The position numbers and the translations under genes are program-made. Positions 1 to 6,322 of a stretch of 7,764 bases of DNA are shown one piece after another. The first letter of the stretch is position 1. The number at the start of each line of letters is the position of its first letter. The notes below the pieces were generated by a model, which saw only the letters and a program-made list of their open reading frames with translations, made no database searches and had not been told where the DNA came from. Source of the stretch: Holosporales bacterium (GTDB taxonomy: Bacteria > Pseudomonadota > Alphaproteobacteria > UBA3830 > JAIRMZ01); NCBI GenBank assembly GCA_031279495.1, contig JAITIJ010000061.1, forward strand, positions 1 through 7,764, read 5' to 3'.

Positions 1-1521
1 AAATATCATTTTTTCTTTATTTCTCAAAGAGAAATCCACAAAATTAATTCAAACGACCCCTCTTCAAGCTATCAAAAAGAGAAAAATACACCTAGAAACA
101 GTGGCGAATTATCTTCAACACTTTTTGCTCTTTCATGCCCTGTTTCTCTTCAAGAGTTTTTAGAAAAAGCTCTTCTTGAAAACCCTAATGGAACCGCTTC
201 TGAAGACTTTATCGCTTCCAGCTTCTCGGAAGAGCTCGATCGATATCGGACGATGAGAGACCATAGCAAAGAGCTTATCGCAAACTTACGCAAGCACTAC
301 ATCACAGAAACGGGCATAAATTCCCTAAAAGTACAATTCAATTATGTATTAGGATGGCACATTGATGTTCCGGTAAGTCAGGTGTCCCGCCTATCAGAGG
401 CATTTATTCATCGTCAAACTCTTGCTTCTTCTGCGCGGTATACAACTCTTGAGCTACAAGAATTACAAGAAAATCTTGCGACAGCTTCCGATCGATGCGC
501 TGTCTTAGGGCAACAGATTTTCTCGGATCTTGCAGAAGCTATTTTGGGTCAGGCAAAAATCATCAAGGAAATCGCACATGCTATGGCTGTTGTCGATGTC
601 TCTCAAAGTTTTGCGTGTCTTGCACACGAACGCCAGTACGTACGTCCCACATTTACACAAGATCCTGTTCTTTTCATCAGGAAAGGCCGCCACCCCCTTG
701 TCGAATGTCGAGACACATCCGCTCAGAAGAGCGGTTTTGTCGCCAATTCTTGTTACCTTGATTCTTCGGCAACTTTTGTATTGTTAACGGGCCCAAATAT
801 GGCGGGAAAAAGCACCTATCTACGGCAGAATGCGCTCATCTCTTTGATGGGGCACATGGGCTTTTTTGTTCCAGCTGAATCTGCGCATATTGGCATCATT
901 GATCGATTGTTTAGCCGCATTGGCGCTTCTGATGACTTGGCGCAGGGACACTCTACTTTTATGGTAGAGATGACAGAAACGGCGGCCATCCTCAATCAAG
1001 CAACACAACATTCTTTTGTCATTCTTGATGAAGTGGGGCGCGGCACCTCTACATTCGACGGCCTATCTCTGGCATGGGCTATTGCCGAACGTCTCCATGC
1101 GATAGGGGTAAGAACGCTATTTGCAACGCATTACCACGAGTTAACACAGCTCCGTTCTTCCTTGCAAAAACTCAAATGCGAAACATTAAAAATTCAAGAA
1201 TGGCAAGATGCTATTATCTTCCTGCATGAAATCATTGAAGGAATCAGCGACCGTTCTTATGGTCTTTATGTCGCAAAGCGTGCCGGCTTCCCACAAGAGG
1301 TACTTACGCGCGCGCAAGAGGTTCTCAGCTCTCTGCAAAACGAGCATAAGGGTAAGGCAAACGCGATAAAACCTGTAAGACTGAAGCAAACCACCCTTCT
1401 TCCAACATCCATTGCAGAGGAAAAAATCCGGCATGCCAATCTAGACGACTTTTCTCCTCATGCAGCATTAGAGTTTCTCTATGCGTTACAGAAAGAAGTG
1501 CTTCTCGCAAAACCACACTAG
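1..1521 (+). CDS. mutS: DNA mismatch repair protein MutS, C-terminal part (5' end outside window)
   Basis: This is the C-terminal 506 residues of MutS, the ATPase that recognises mismatches and starts mismatch repair. The frame is open from base 1 to the TAG at 1519-1521, so the gene begins upstream; the ATG at 253 is internal. Numbering from base 1, residues 1-120 resemble the core/lever region, including SEELDRYR, and the clamp/connector starts near NSLKVQFN. The ATPase domain has Walker A GPNMAGKST (264-272), the STFMVEMTE signature, Walker B ILDE followed by GRGTSTFDG (D343, E344), and FATHYHEL (374-381). The C-terminus keeps the LDDFSPHAALEFLYAL motif, which resembles the short tail segment linked to MutS oligomerisation. 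MutS is usually about 850-900 residues, so roughly 60% is visible. No frameshift is seen and all ATPase motifs are intact. It converges on a tRNA gene 43 bp downstream, with no obvious terminator between them. Confidence 0.97.
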   Translation, partial: KYHFFFISQREIHKINSNDPSSSYQKEKNTPRNSGELSSTLFALSCPVSLQEFLEKALLENPNGTASEDFIASSFSEELDRYRTMRDHSKELIANLRKHYITETGINSLKVQFNYVLGWHIDVPVSQVSRLSEAFIHRQTLASSARYTTLELQELQENLATASDRCAVLGQQIFSDLAEAILGQAKIIKEIAHAMAVVDVSQSFACLAHERQYVRPTFTQDPVLFIRKGRHPLVECRDTSAQKSGFVANSCYLDSSATFVLLTGPNMAGKSTYLRQNALISLMGHMGFFVPAESAHIGIIDRLFSRIGASDDLAQGHSTFMVEMTETAAILNQATQHSFVILDEVGRGTSTFDGLSLAWAIAERLHAIGVRTLFATHYHELTQLRSSLQKLKCETLKIQEWQDAIIFLHEIIEGISDRSYGLYVAKRAGFPQEVLTRAQEVLSSLQNEHKGKANAIKPVRLKQTTLLPTSIAEEKIRHANLDDFSPHAALEFLYALQKEVLLAKPH

Positions 1522-1564
1522 GGACCAAAGATAGGCTCTTGAAACAGGTGTTCTCCGATCTGCG

Positions 1565-1641
1565 TGGCGCGCCCTGCAGGATTCGAACCTGCGACCTGCG
1601 GCTTAGAAGGCCGATGCTCTATCCAGCTGAGCTAAGGACGC
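1565..1641 (-). tRNA. tRNA-Arg, anticodon TCT (reads AGA/AGG)
   Basis: The reverse complement gives a complete 77-nt cloverleaf starting GCGTCCT and ending GGGCGCGCCA. The acceptor stem is GCGTCCT with AGGGCGC, containing one T-G wobble. The D-arm has AGCTCAGCTGGATAGAGC. The anticodon loop is CTTCTAA (plus-strand bases 1603-1609, anticodon at 1605-1607). The T-arm is GCAGG-TTCGAAT-CCTGC. The discriminator is G and CCA is genomically encoded. It closely matches bacterial tRNA-Arg(UCU). The top pair of the anticodon stem (27:43) is T opposite C, a mismatch where the E. coli counterpart has A-T; the other four pairs are good. The gene stands alone, convergent with mutS and divergent from rpsB. 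Confidence 0.97.
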
Positions 1642-1725
1642 AATACCCTTGGGTACCATGTTGATGAACAAACAACAAGAGGAGGTCACACTATCTAACT
1701 CAATTTAGCAGAACAACACCGACAA

Positions 1726-1752
1726 AGGATACTACCCTTTTGTTATTGTCAA
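1726..1752 (-). promoter_or_regulatory. candidate promoter for the tRNA-Arg gene
   Basis: On the minus strand a perfect -35 hexamer TTGACA (plus-strand 1747-1752) is followed after 15 bp by TATCCT (1726-1731), a 4/6 match to the -10 consensus. It points toward the tRNA, about 85 bp away. The spacer is shorter than the preferred 17 bp, so the call is tentative. The -35 overlaps the -35 of the opposing rpsB promoter. A weaker -10-like TAGATA (1692-1697) lies closer to the tRNA but has no convincing -35. Confidence 0.3.
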
Positions 1753-1774
1753 CCTCAGTGTACTTGTGTATATA
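1746..1774 (+). promoter_or_regulatory. probable promoter of the rpsB-cdsA operon
   Basis: TTGTCA (1746-1751, 5/6 match to the -35 consensus) is separated by exactly 17 bp from TATATA (1769-1774, 4/6 match to the -10). Transcription would begin around 1781, giving an rpsB leader of about 90 nt. A second -10-like hexamer, GATAAT (1778-1783), has no matching -35 at normal spacing. No other promoter of this quality was seen within the following operon, whose genes are almost contiguous, so this is likely the main promoter. Confidence 0.55.
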
Positions 1775-1789
1775 TGCGATAATAACGCA

Positions 1790-1847
1790 CGCAGATGTGG
1801 GCGCCTGTCCTTTCGGTCTCTTGCTATGTGTAAGAGTAAAATCTGCG
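1790..1847 (+). promoter_or_regulatory. structured rpsB 5' leader, possible S2 autoregulatory element
   Basis: The leader upstream of rpsB can fold. CGCAGAT (1790-1796) is perfectly complementary to ATCTGCG (1841-1847), closing an outer 7-bp stem. Inside it, CTCTTG (1818-1823) can pair with TAAGAG (1831-1836, one G-U) around a 7-nt loop. TTCGG (1812-1816) could also pair with CCGAA (1856-1860) just before the Shine-Dalgarno AAGGAG (1862-1867), a pseudoknot-like option that would approach the ribosome binding site. In gammaproteobacteria, S2 represses its own mRNA through a leader structure. Whether this leader acts the same way is inference from position and folding. Confidence 0.4.
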
Positions 1848-1872
1848 GAGGCCAACCGAAGAAGGAGAAAAT

Positions 1873-2721
1873 ATGACAAACTTGCCGTTTACGATGCGCG
1901 AGCTTCTCGAAGCAGGCGTACATTTTGGGCATCATATACGACGTCGGAATCCAAAAATGACGCCCTATATTTATGGAGCGCGCGATAAGGTACATATCAT
2001 TAACTTAGAAAAAACTGTGCCTATGCTCGCACGTGCGCTGCAGGTTGTGCAAGACCGTGTTGCGTCAGGCGGACGCATTCTGTTTGTCGGAACAAAAATA
2101 CAAGCTTCTGAAAAGATTGCAGAAGCAGCAAAACGATGTGGACAATATTATGTGAATCACCGCTGGTTGGGAGGGACGCTAACGAACTGGCGAACCATTT
2201 CTCAGTCGATTGGAAAATTACAACAGCTAGAAGAAAAGCTGCAGGAGGAAAATTCCGGACTTACAAAAAAAGAGTTGCTTAATATAGAAGCACAACGCGA
2301 AAAGCTAACGCGTGTCTTGGGTGGCATTCGAGAAATGGGCGGTGTTCCAGACATGCTCATCATTATTGATGTATTATTAGAGAAAACCGCTCTGCAAGAG
2401 GCTCTGCGGCTGCATATCCCTACAATAGGAATATGCGATACGAACGCAGATCCAAGTAACGTGACCTATCCTGTACCAGGTAACGACGACTCTTCAAAGG
2501 CAATTTCCTTGTACTGTGACCTTTTCGCGCGTGCGGTTTTGCAAGGTATGCAAGAGAGCCTAATTCTGGCTGGCGTTGATGTAGGGAGCATGGAAAATCC
2601 CATTATGAATATCTCTCCTGAAGACATCTCCACTCCACCAGAGGATTTTTCTGCGTCTCAAGCATCTTCTACTCTCATGTCAAGCAACGAAGAAGAGCCA
2701 AGCATACAGGAGAATACATAA
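1873..2721 (+). CDS. rpsB: 30S ribosomal protein S2 (uS2)
   Basis: S2 is a small-subunit protein that assembles late, near the cleft between the 30S head and body. The 282-residue product has the S2 hallmarks in order: LLEAGVHFGH near the N-terminus, NPKM, the segment IINLEKTVPML, FVGTK.QAS, YYVNHRWLGGTLTNW, a central coiled region around residues 110-140, and GICDTNADPSNVTYPVPGND followed by AISLYCDLFARA. The last ~40 residues form a Ser/Glu-rich tail ending NEEEPSIQENT. Such acidic tails are common in alphaproteobacterial S2, and E. coli S2 is only about 241 residues. The ATG at 1873 is set by AAGGAG at 1862-1867 with 5-nt spacing. It is the first gene of the operon and its TAA directly abuts the tsf ATG. 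Confidence 0.97.
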   Translation: MTNLPFTMRELLEAGVHFGHHIRRRNPKMTPYIYGARDKVHIINLEKTVPMLARALQVVQDRVASGGRILFVGTKIQASEKIAEAAKRCGQYYVNHRWLGGTLTNWRTISQSIGKLQQLEEKLQEENSGLTKKELLNIEAQREKLTRVLGGIREMGGVPDMLIIIDVLLEKTALQEALRLHIPTIGICDTNADPSNVTYPVPGNDDSSKAISLYCDLFARAVLQGMQESLILAGVDVGSMENPIMNISPEDISTPPEDFSASQASSTLMSSNEEEPSIQENT

Positions 2722-3651
2722 ATGGCAGATATTTCAGTCTCCTTGGTCAAGCAGCTCCGCGAGCGGACCGGAGCAGGAATGATGGACTGCAAAAAAGCGC
2801 TTGCTGAGACACAAGCTAACTTTGAAGATGCTGTTGATTGGCTGCGCGCCAAAGGGCTTGCCGCTGCGGCGAAAAAGGCTGGAAGAACGACAACCGAAGG
2901 GTTGGTTGCAGTCTCCATTACATCCGATAAGAAAGCTGGCGCTGTACTGGAAATTAACTCAGAAACAGATTTTGTTGCCCGTAGCGAGGCTTTCTGCGCT
3001 TATGTGAAGGAAGTTTCCGCGCTAGCGCACCAATCTGACGGAGATATACACAAACTCAAAGATACGCCTTATGGGAATGGACGCACCATTGCGGAAGAAT
3101 TGACAAACCTCATCGCAGTCATCGGGGAAAATCTTTCTCTGCGACGCGTTGCAACTCTTTCTGTGGAAAACGGGTATATTGCTTCCTATACACATGCAGC
3201 TCAAGTACCTAGCATGGGTAAGATCGGTGTTTTAGTGGGGTTAACATCGGATTTGTCTCCAGAAAAACTAGCAACACTCGGGAAGCAAATTGCTATGCAC
3301 GTTGCAGCTAATGCGCCGCAAGCCGTTTCCATAGAGGCGCTGGATCCAGCTACTGTAGAGCACGAGCGTTCTATCTTAATGGAACAAACGCGCTCTTCTG
3401 GCAAGCCCGAAGATATTGTTACAAAAATGGTTGAGGGGCGCTTGCGGAAGTTCTATGAAGACGTTGTTCTTCTAGAACAGCCCTTTGTCATGGATAACAA
3501 CCGCAAAGTGAAACAAGTTATAGCGGAGGCGGAAAAAGGACTAGGAGGCTCTATAGTTGTGTCCAACTTTGTGCGCTTTGCTTTAGGAGAAGGCATTGAA
3601 AAGCACGCAACGGATTTTGCCGCAGAAGTTGCCGCGCAATTGCGCACATAG
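2722..3651 (+). CDS. tsf: Translation elongation factor Ts (EF-Ts)
   Basis: EF-Ts is the guanine-nucleotide exchange factor that releases GDP from EF-Tu. The 309-residue product starts with the N-terminal UBA-like domain (RERTGAGMMDCKKAL, residues 13-27), which helps bind EF-Tu. The core signature TDFVAR lies at 82-87 and carries the Asp-Phe pair that disrupts the EF-Tu Mg2+ site. The core subdomains follow, with MGKIGVLVGL and AMHVAA, then the dimerisation-type region and the C-terminal module, ending RFALGEGIEK and FAAEVAAQL. The length fits alphaproteobacterial EF-Ts, a little longer than E. coli (283). The ATG follows the rpsB TAA with no spacer. Its Shine-Dalgarno AGGAG (2708-2712, 9-nt spacing) lies inside the last rpsB codons, which suggests coupled translation. 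In E. coli a much longer spacer separates the two genes. Confidence 0.97.
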   Translation: MADISVSLVKQLRERTGAGMMDCKKALAETQANFEDAVDWLRAKGLAAAAKKAGRTTTEGLVAVSITSDKKAGAVLEINSETDFVARSEAFCAYVKEVSALAHQSDGDIHKLKDTPYGNGRTIAEELTNLIAVIGENLSLRRVATLSVENGYIASYTHAAQVPSMGKIGVLVGLTSDLSPEKLATLGKQIAMHVAANAPQAVSIEALDPATVEHERSILMEQTRSSGKPEDIVTKMVEGRLRKFYEDVVLLEQPFVMDNNRKVKQVIAEAEKGLGGSIVVSNFVRFALGEGIEKHATDFAAEVAAQLRT

Positions 3652-3655
3652 GGGG
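3650..3655 (+). promoter_or_regulatory. ribosome binding site that fixes the pyrH TTG start
   Basis: AGGGGG overlaps the tsf stop codon and sits 4 nt before the TTG at 3660. No ATG or GTG lies nearby in frame, and the conserved UMP-kinase N-terminus (VKLSGE) begins seven codons after this TTG, so the site supports the non-ATG start. Confidence 0.65.
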
Positions 3656-3659
3656 CTTT

Positions 3660-4385
3660 TTGCATAAGACGCGTGTATTAGTCAAACTCTCTGGGGAGAT
3701 TCTTGCCGGAACAGGAACTCATGGAATCGACACTCTCACAATAAAGCGTGTAGGTGAGGATCTTGTTTCCGCTTATAAAGCAGGTTACGCCTTAAGTGTC
3801 GTTATCGGCGGAGGGAACATCTATCGCGGCGTTTCAGTTGGCGAAACAATGGGAATCAATCGTGCTACAGCAGATTACATGGGTATGTTAGCGACGGTCA
3901 TAAATGCACTCGCTCTTCAAAACACACTTGAGACACTAGGTGTTGAGACACGCGTTCTGTCTGCTATACCTATGCCCGCCATCTGTGAGCCTTATGCTCG
4001 TCGACGCGCTTTACATCATCTAGGAAAAGGGCGTGTTGTTGTCTTTTCCGCAGGATCTGGAAACCCCTACTTTACCACCGACACAGCTGCTGCCCTTCGC
4101 GCCTCTGAAATGGGGTGTTCTGTATTGTTGAAGGGGACAAAAGTCGCTGGCGTCTACGATGCGGATCCTGTAAAAAATCCTGGGGCGCGCTTTTTCAAAC
4201 ATCTAACGTATAAAGAGGTTTTAGAGCGAGATCTGTACATCATGGATCCATCTGCTATTACGCTTGCGCGTTCAAGCGGTATTCCTATCATCGTTTTTTC
4301 GATTTTAGAGGCAGGTAGTTTGTTACGCGTTTTGAACAAAGAAGGAAATTTTACCGTTATACAAGACAAGGTGGAGAATGGATGA
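3660..4385 (+). CDS. pyrH: Uridylate kinase (UMP kinase), TTG start
   Basis: PyrH phosphorylates UMP to UDP with ATP, the committed step toward UTP and CTP. The bacterial enzyme is a hexamer of the amino-acid kinase fold. At 241 residues it matches the E. coli length. Visible motifs are VKLSGE (8-13), the glycine-rich GGGNIYRG (50-57), DYMGMLATVINALALQ starting at D72 (UMP pocket), SAGSGNPYFTTDTAA (130-144) and KVAGVYDADP (161-170, nucleotide-binding region). Near the C-terminus are LTYKEVL and a conserved Asp in IMDPSAITLAR. The TTG start follows AGGGGG and lies 8 bp after the tsf stop. The 3' end overlaps frr by 8 bp. It is the third gene of the translation/lipid operon, a typical neighbour of frr in bacteria. 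Confidence 0.96.
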   Translation: MHKTRVLVKLSGEILAGTGTHGIDTLTIKRVGEDLVSAYKAGYALSVVIGGGNIYRGVSVGETMGINRATADYMGMLATVINALALQNTLETLGVETRVLSAIPMPAICEPYARRRALHHLGKGRVVVFSAGSGNPYFTTDTAAALRASEMGCSVLLKGTKVAGVYDADPVKNPGARFFKHLTYKEVLERDLYIMDPSAITLARSSGIPIIVFSILEAGSLLRVLNKEGNFTVIQDKVENG

Positions 4386-4932
4386 ATTTCTTGTTGATAT
4401 AAAGCAAAAAATGGAAAAACCGATTGAGGTTCTAAACAAAGATCTTTCTGGGCTCCGCACAGGACGAGCACACCCCTCATTGCTTGAGCCTGTTCTTGTG
4501 GAGGCCTACGGAGGGCGTATTCCTTTGGCGCAAGCTGCGACAATAAGCGTCGCAGAAGTCCGCTGCCTTATTGTGCAGGTGTGGGATAAAACGCTCGTTA
4601 AAGCTGTTGAAAAAGCTCTCAGCCTTTCAGGGCTTGGAGTAAATCCAAAGACTGAAGGACAGACGATTCACGTTGTTCTACCAGAGATCAATGAAGAGCG
4701 TCGCAAAGAACTGTGCAAATTTGCTGGCAAATACGCAGAACAGGCGCGTGTTTCTCTGCGTGCAACGCGACGCGATGGTATAGACAAAGTGAAGCGCAGG
4801 GAGAAGGAGAAAGAAATTTCAGAAGATGAGCGTAAGCGTTATGAAGGAGAGATTCAAAAGCTGACAGATGTGGCCATTGCCAAAGTTGATACTCTTGTGG
4901 CGCAAAAAGAAAAAGAGATCATGTCGCTGTAG
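4378..4932 (+). CDS. frr: Ribosome recycling factor
   Basis: RRF, working with EF-G, splits the post-termination ribosome so that subunits can be reused. The 184-residue product matches the family length (E. coli 185). Domain I is the long three-helix bundle, with LRTGRAHPSLLEPV near residues 26-39. The small domain II holds LAQAATISVAEVRCLIVQVWDK. The bundle resumes with LGVNPKTEGQTIHVVLPEINEERRKEL, the conserved basic stretch containing RRD at 131-133, and DKVKRREKEKEISEDE. The start ATG lies inside the last pyrH codons (8-bp overlap). It is served by AAGG at 4368-4371 with 6-nt spacing, so translation is likely coupled to pyrH. The upstream partner and downstream uppS match the common proteobacterial order. 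Confidence 0.97.
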   Translation: MDEFLVDIKQKMEKPIEVLNKDLSGLRTGRAHPSLLEPVLVEAYGGRIPLAQAATISVAEVRCLIVQVWDKTLVKAVEKALSLSGLGVNPKTEGQTIHVVLPEINEERRKELCKFAGKYAEQARVSLRATRRDGIDKVKRREKEKEISEDERKRYEGEIQKLTDVAIAKVDTLVAQKEKEIMSL

Positions 4933-4949
4933 ACAGAGAAGAGAAAACC

Positions 4950-5657
4950 ATGTCACGGCACCCTTTCCCTCCTATTCATGTCGCCTTCATTATGGACGGC
5001 AACCGTCGTTGGGCATCAGCACGTAACATGCCGAAGATGCTAGGACATCGTCGTGGAATAGATCGATTGAAAGAGGTCATCAATATAGCAATTGAATTCG
5101 GTATACGCTATGTAACGTTTTTTGTGTTCTCTACAGAGAACTGGAATCGATCTCGGGAGGAAGTATCCTACCTTATGGGCCTATTCCGTGATGCTTTACG
5201 CAACACATTGCAAGAGCAACATGAGAAAGGCGTCCGCGTCCGCACGATTGGAGACATGAGCGGTTTTCCTGAAGATATTCAACGCCTTAGTGTTGAAGCA
5301 GAAGAGAAGACATGCCGCAACACGACACTTTACGCGCAATTTGCACTGAATTACGGAGGACGTGGTGAAATTGTACGCGCCATGCGTTCTGTTGTGCAAG
5401 AAGTGCAAAATGGGAAATATCGTCCAGAAGATATAACCGAAGAAACAATTGCCACGCATTTATTTACAGCAGACGTTCCGGATCCAGATCTCCTCATTCG
5501 AACAAGTGGCGAATTGCGCCTAAGCAATTTCTTGCTGTGGCAACTTGCCTATACGGAATTTGTCTTCATCGATAAGCACTGGCCAGATTTTTCACGTGAA
5601 GAGTTCCAACACGCCTTGGATATTTACGCTAAGCGCCAGAGACGGCATGGTCTATAA
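4950..5657 (+). CDS. uppS: Undecaprenyl diphosphate synthase (cis-prenyltransferase)
   Basis: UppS condenses eight isopentenyl-PP units onto farnesyl-PP in cis to make the C55 lipid carrier for peptidoglycan and other envelope glycans. The 235-residue product shows the family motifs. HVAFIMDGNRRWA (10-22) has the catalytic Asp16 that binds Mg2+/pyrophosphate, LGHRRG lies at 31-36, and FSTENWNR at 60-67. NYGGRGEI (134-141) and RTSGELRLSNFLLWQLAYTE (184-203) follow, with the metal- and substrate-binding Arg and Glu residues in place. The length is close to E. coli (253), with a shorter N-terminus. The ATG lies 17 bp after frr, and GAGAAGAG (4936-4943) gives a moderate ribosome binding site. The 3' end overlaps cdsA by 11 bp. 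Its presence implies that the cell makes or obtains isopentenyl-PP and uses an undecaprenyl carrier. Confidence 0.97.
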   Translation: MSRHPFPPIHVAFIMDGNRRWASARNMPKMLGHRRGIDRLKEVINIAIEFGIRYVTFFVFSTENWNRSREEVSYLMGLFRDALRNTLQEQHEKGVRVRTIGDMSGFPEDIQRLSVEAEEKTCRNTTLYAQFALNYGGRGEIVRAMRSVVQEVQNGKYRPEDITEETIATHLFTADVPDPDLLIRTSGELRLSNFLLWQLAYTEFVFIDKHWPDFSREEFQHALDIYAKRQRRHGL

Positions 5658-6309
5658 ACCTCTTTTAAAGCCTAAGAACAGACGAGAAGGACTGTTCTGG
5701 CGCACTCTATCCACTTGCGTTCTTCTTGTTTTTGTCGTTTTTGTCCTTCTGGGGCCTACGTTTTTGTGTGTTTTTCTGGGTATTGGCATCATTGCGCGCT
5801 CCGCTTACGAATTATTCCGTTTACCGGTAGTGTGCGCAAAAAAAATGGTCTTCTTGTGTAGCATATTTTTCCTTCTTATCTGTTGCGGCACAGTGTGCCT
5901 GGTTGCTTTGCGTTTGTATGAAGGCTCAGCTGCCCTTGCGTGGCTAATTCTTGTTATAAGTACAGAAGATATTGCCGCTTATGGTTTTGGACGCGCAATA
6001 GGTGGCCCGAAAATTTTCCCAAAAACAAGTCCACAAAAAACATGGAGTGGTTGTGTTGGAGGATTGACGATGGCAACTCTTGCTGGCGGATTTTTAGAAC
6101 CACTGAGAGAAGGGTTGTGTATGCCCCTTTTAGCAAATGCCGTTGCTTTGTTTGGTATGCTTGGAGACTACATAGAATCCTTTGTAAAAAGACGCCTCGG
6201 CATTAAAGATTTTGACACATGTATTCCTGGCCATGGCGGCATCTTGGATAGATTGGATAGCCTTCTGGCCGCTGCTATCTTTCTCTGGTGCTTGCTCTTA
6301 TGGAAGTAG
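5647..6309 (+). CDS. cdsA: Phosphatidate cytidylyltransferase (CDP-diglyceride synthase)
   Basis: CdsA is an inner-membrane enzyme that makes CDP-diacylglycerol from CTP and phosphatidic acid, the branch-point precursor of bacterial phospholipids. The C-terminal family signature is intact: SFVKRRLGIKD (178-188), then PGHGGILDRLD (194-204). Upstream lie a cytosolic-facing Asp in STEDIAAYGFGR (105-116) and SPQKTWSG (128-135), as in other CdsA. Hydrophobic membrane segments lie near residues 22-50, 67-88, 95-106, 136-150, 156-172 and 206-219. I chose ATG 5647, giving 220 residues. An in-frame ATG at 5545 would add 34 non-hydrophobic residues and overlap uppS by 113 bp. The chosen start overlaps uppS by 11 bp and has only a weak purine-rich ribosome binding site (AGAGACGG), so coupling to uppS is likely. 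The protein is shorter than E. coli CdsA (285), so some N-terminal membrane segments seem to be missing. Confidence 0.93.
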   Translation: MVYKPLLKPKNRREGLFWRTLSTCVLLVFVVFVLLGPTFLCVFLGIGIIARSAYELFRLPVVCAKKMVFLCSIFFLLICCGTVCLVALRLYEGSAALAWLILVISTEDIAAYGFGRAIGGPKIFPKTSPQKTWSGCVGGLTMATLAGGFLEPLREGLCMPLLANAVALFGMLGDYIESFVKRRLGIKDFDTCIPGHGGILDRLDSLLAAAIFLWCLLLWK

Positions 6310-6313
6310 GATA

Positions 6314-6322
6314 CCCCCCCCC
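6314..6322. repeat. C9 homopolymer between convergent cdsA and xth
   Basis: Nine consecutive C residues start five bases after the cdsA stop. The last C is the third base of the xth stop codon on the minus strand. They fill most of the 12-bp gap between the two genes. A gain or loss of one C would not alter either protein. No hairpin followed by a T-run is visible here for either direction of transcription. Confidence 0.9.

Noticed and set aside
253..255. ATG 253 as the start of a short MutS-like protein
   Set aside because: The same frame is open back to base 1 and encodes MutS-like sequence upstream (SEELDRYR and preceding residues), so this Met is internal to a full-length mutS cut by the window edge.
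1644..1655. Inverted repeat TACCC-TT-GGGTA just upstream of the tRNA 5' end
   Set aside because: The arms are only 5 bp with a 2-nt loop, too tight for a stable hairpin and too short to claim as an operator.
1722..1745. Possible intrinsic terminator: AAAGG, loop, CCTTT followed by TTGTTATT
   Set aside because: The stem has only five pairs, two of them G-C, and the T-run is interrupted. It also overlaps promoter elements, so it is more likely incidental.
1740..1988. 82-codon plus-strand frame over the rpsB promoter and leader
   Set aside because: It covers the promoter and ribosome binding site and runs into rpsB in another frame. The product has no recognisable motif.
1732..1995. 87-codon minus-strand frame opposite the rpsB leader and 5' end
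   Set aside because: It is antisense to conserved rpsB codons and to the leader, with no ribosome binding site support or recognisable product.
4154..4543. 129-codon open frame on the minus strand across the pyrH/frr junction
   Set aside because: It lies entirely antisense to two well-supported conserved genes, shows no recognisable family motif, and has no promoter or ribosome binding site that stands out. Most likely a chance frame.
101..5515. AGTGGCGAATT occurs in both mutS (near 101) and uppS (near 5504)
   Set aside because: An 11-base match within two unrelated coding frames is compatible with chance in a window of this size. No longer repeat surrounds it.
5545..5646. Longer cdsA start at ATG 5545
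   Set aside because: It would overlap uppS by 113 bp, add residues unlike a CdsA N-terminus, and these bases encode conserved UppS sequence in the other frame. The ATG at 5647 is simpler.
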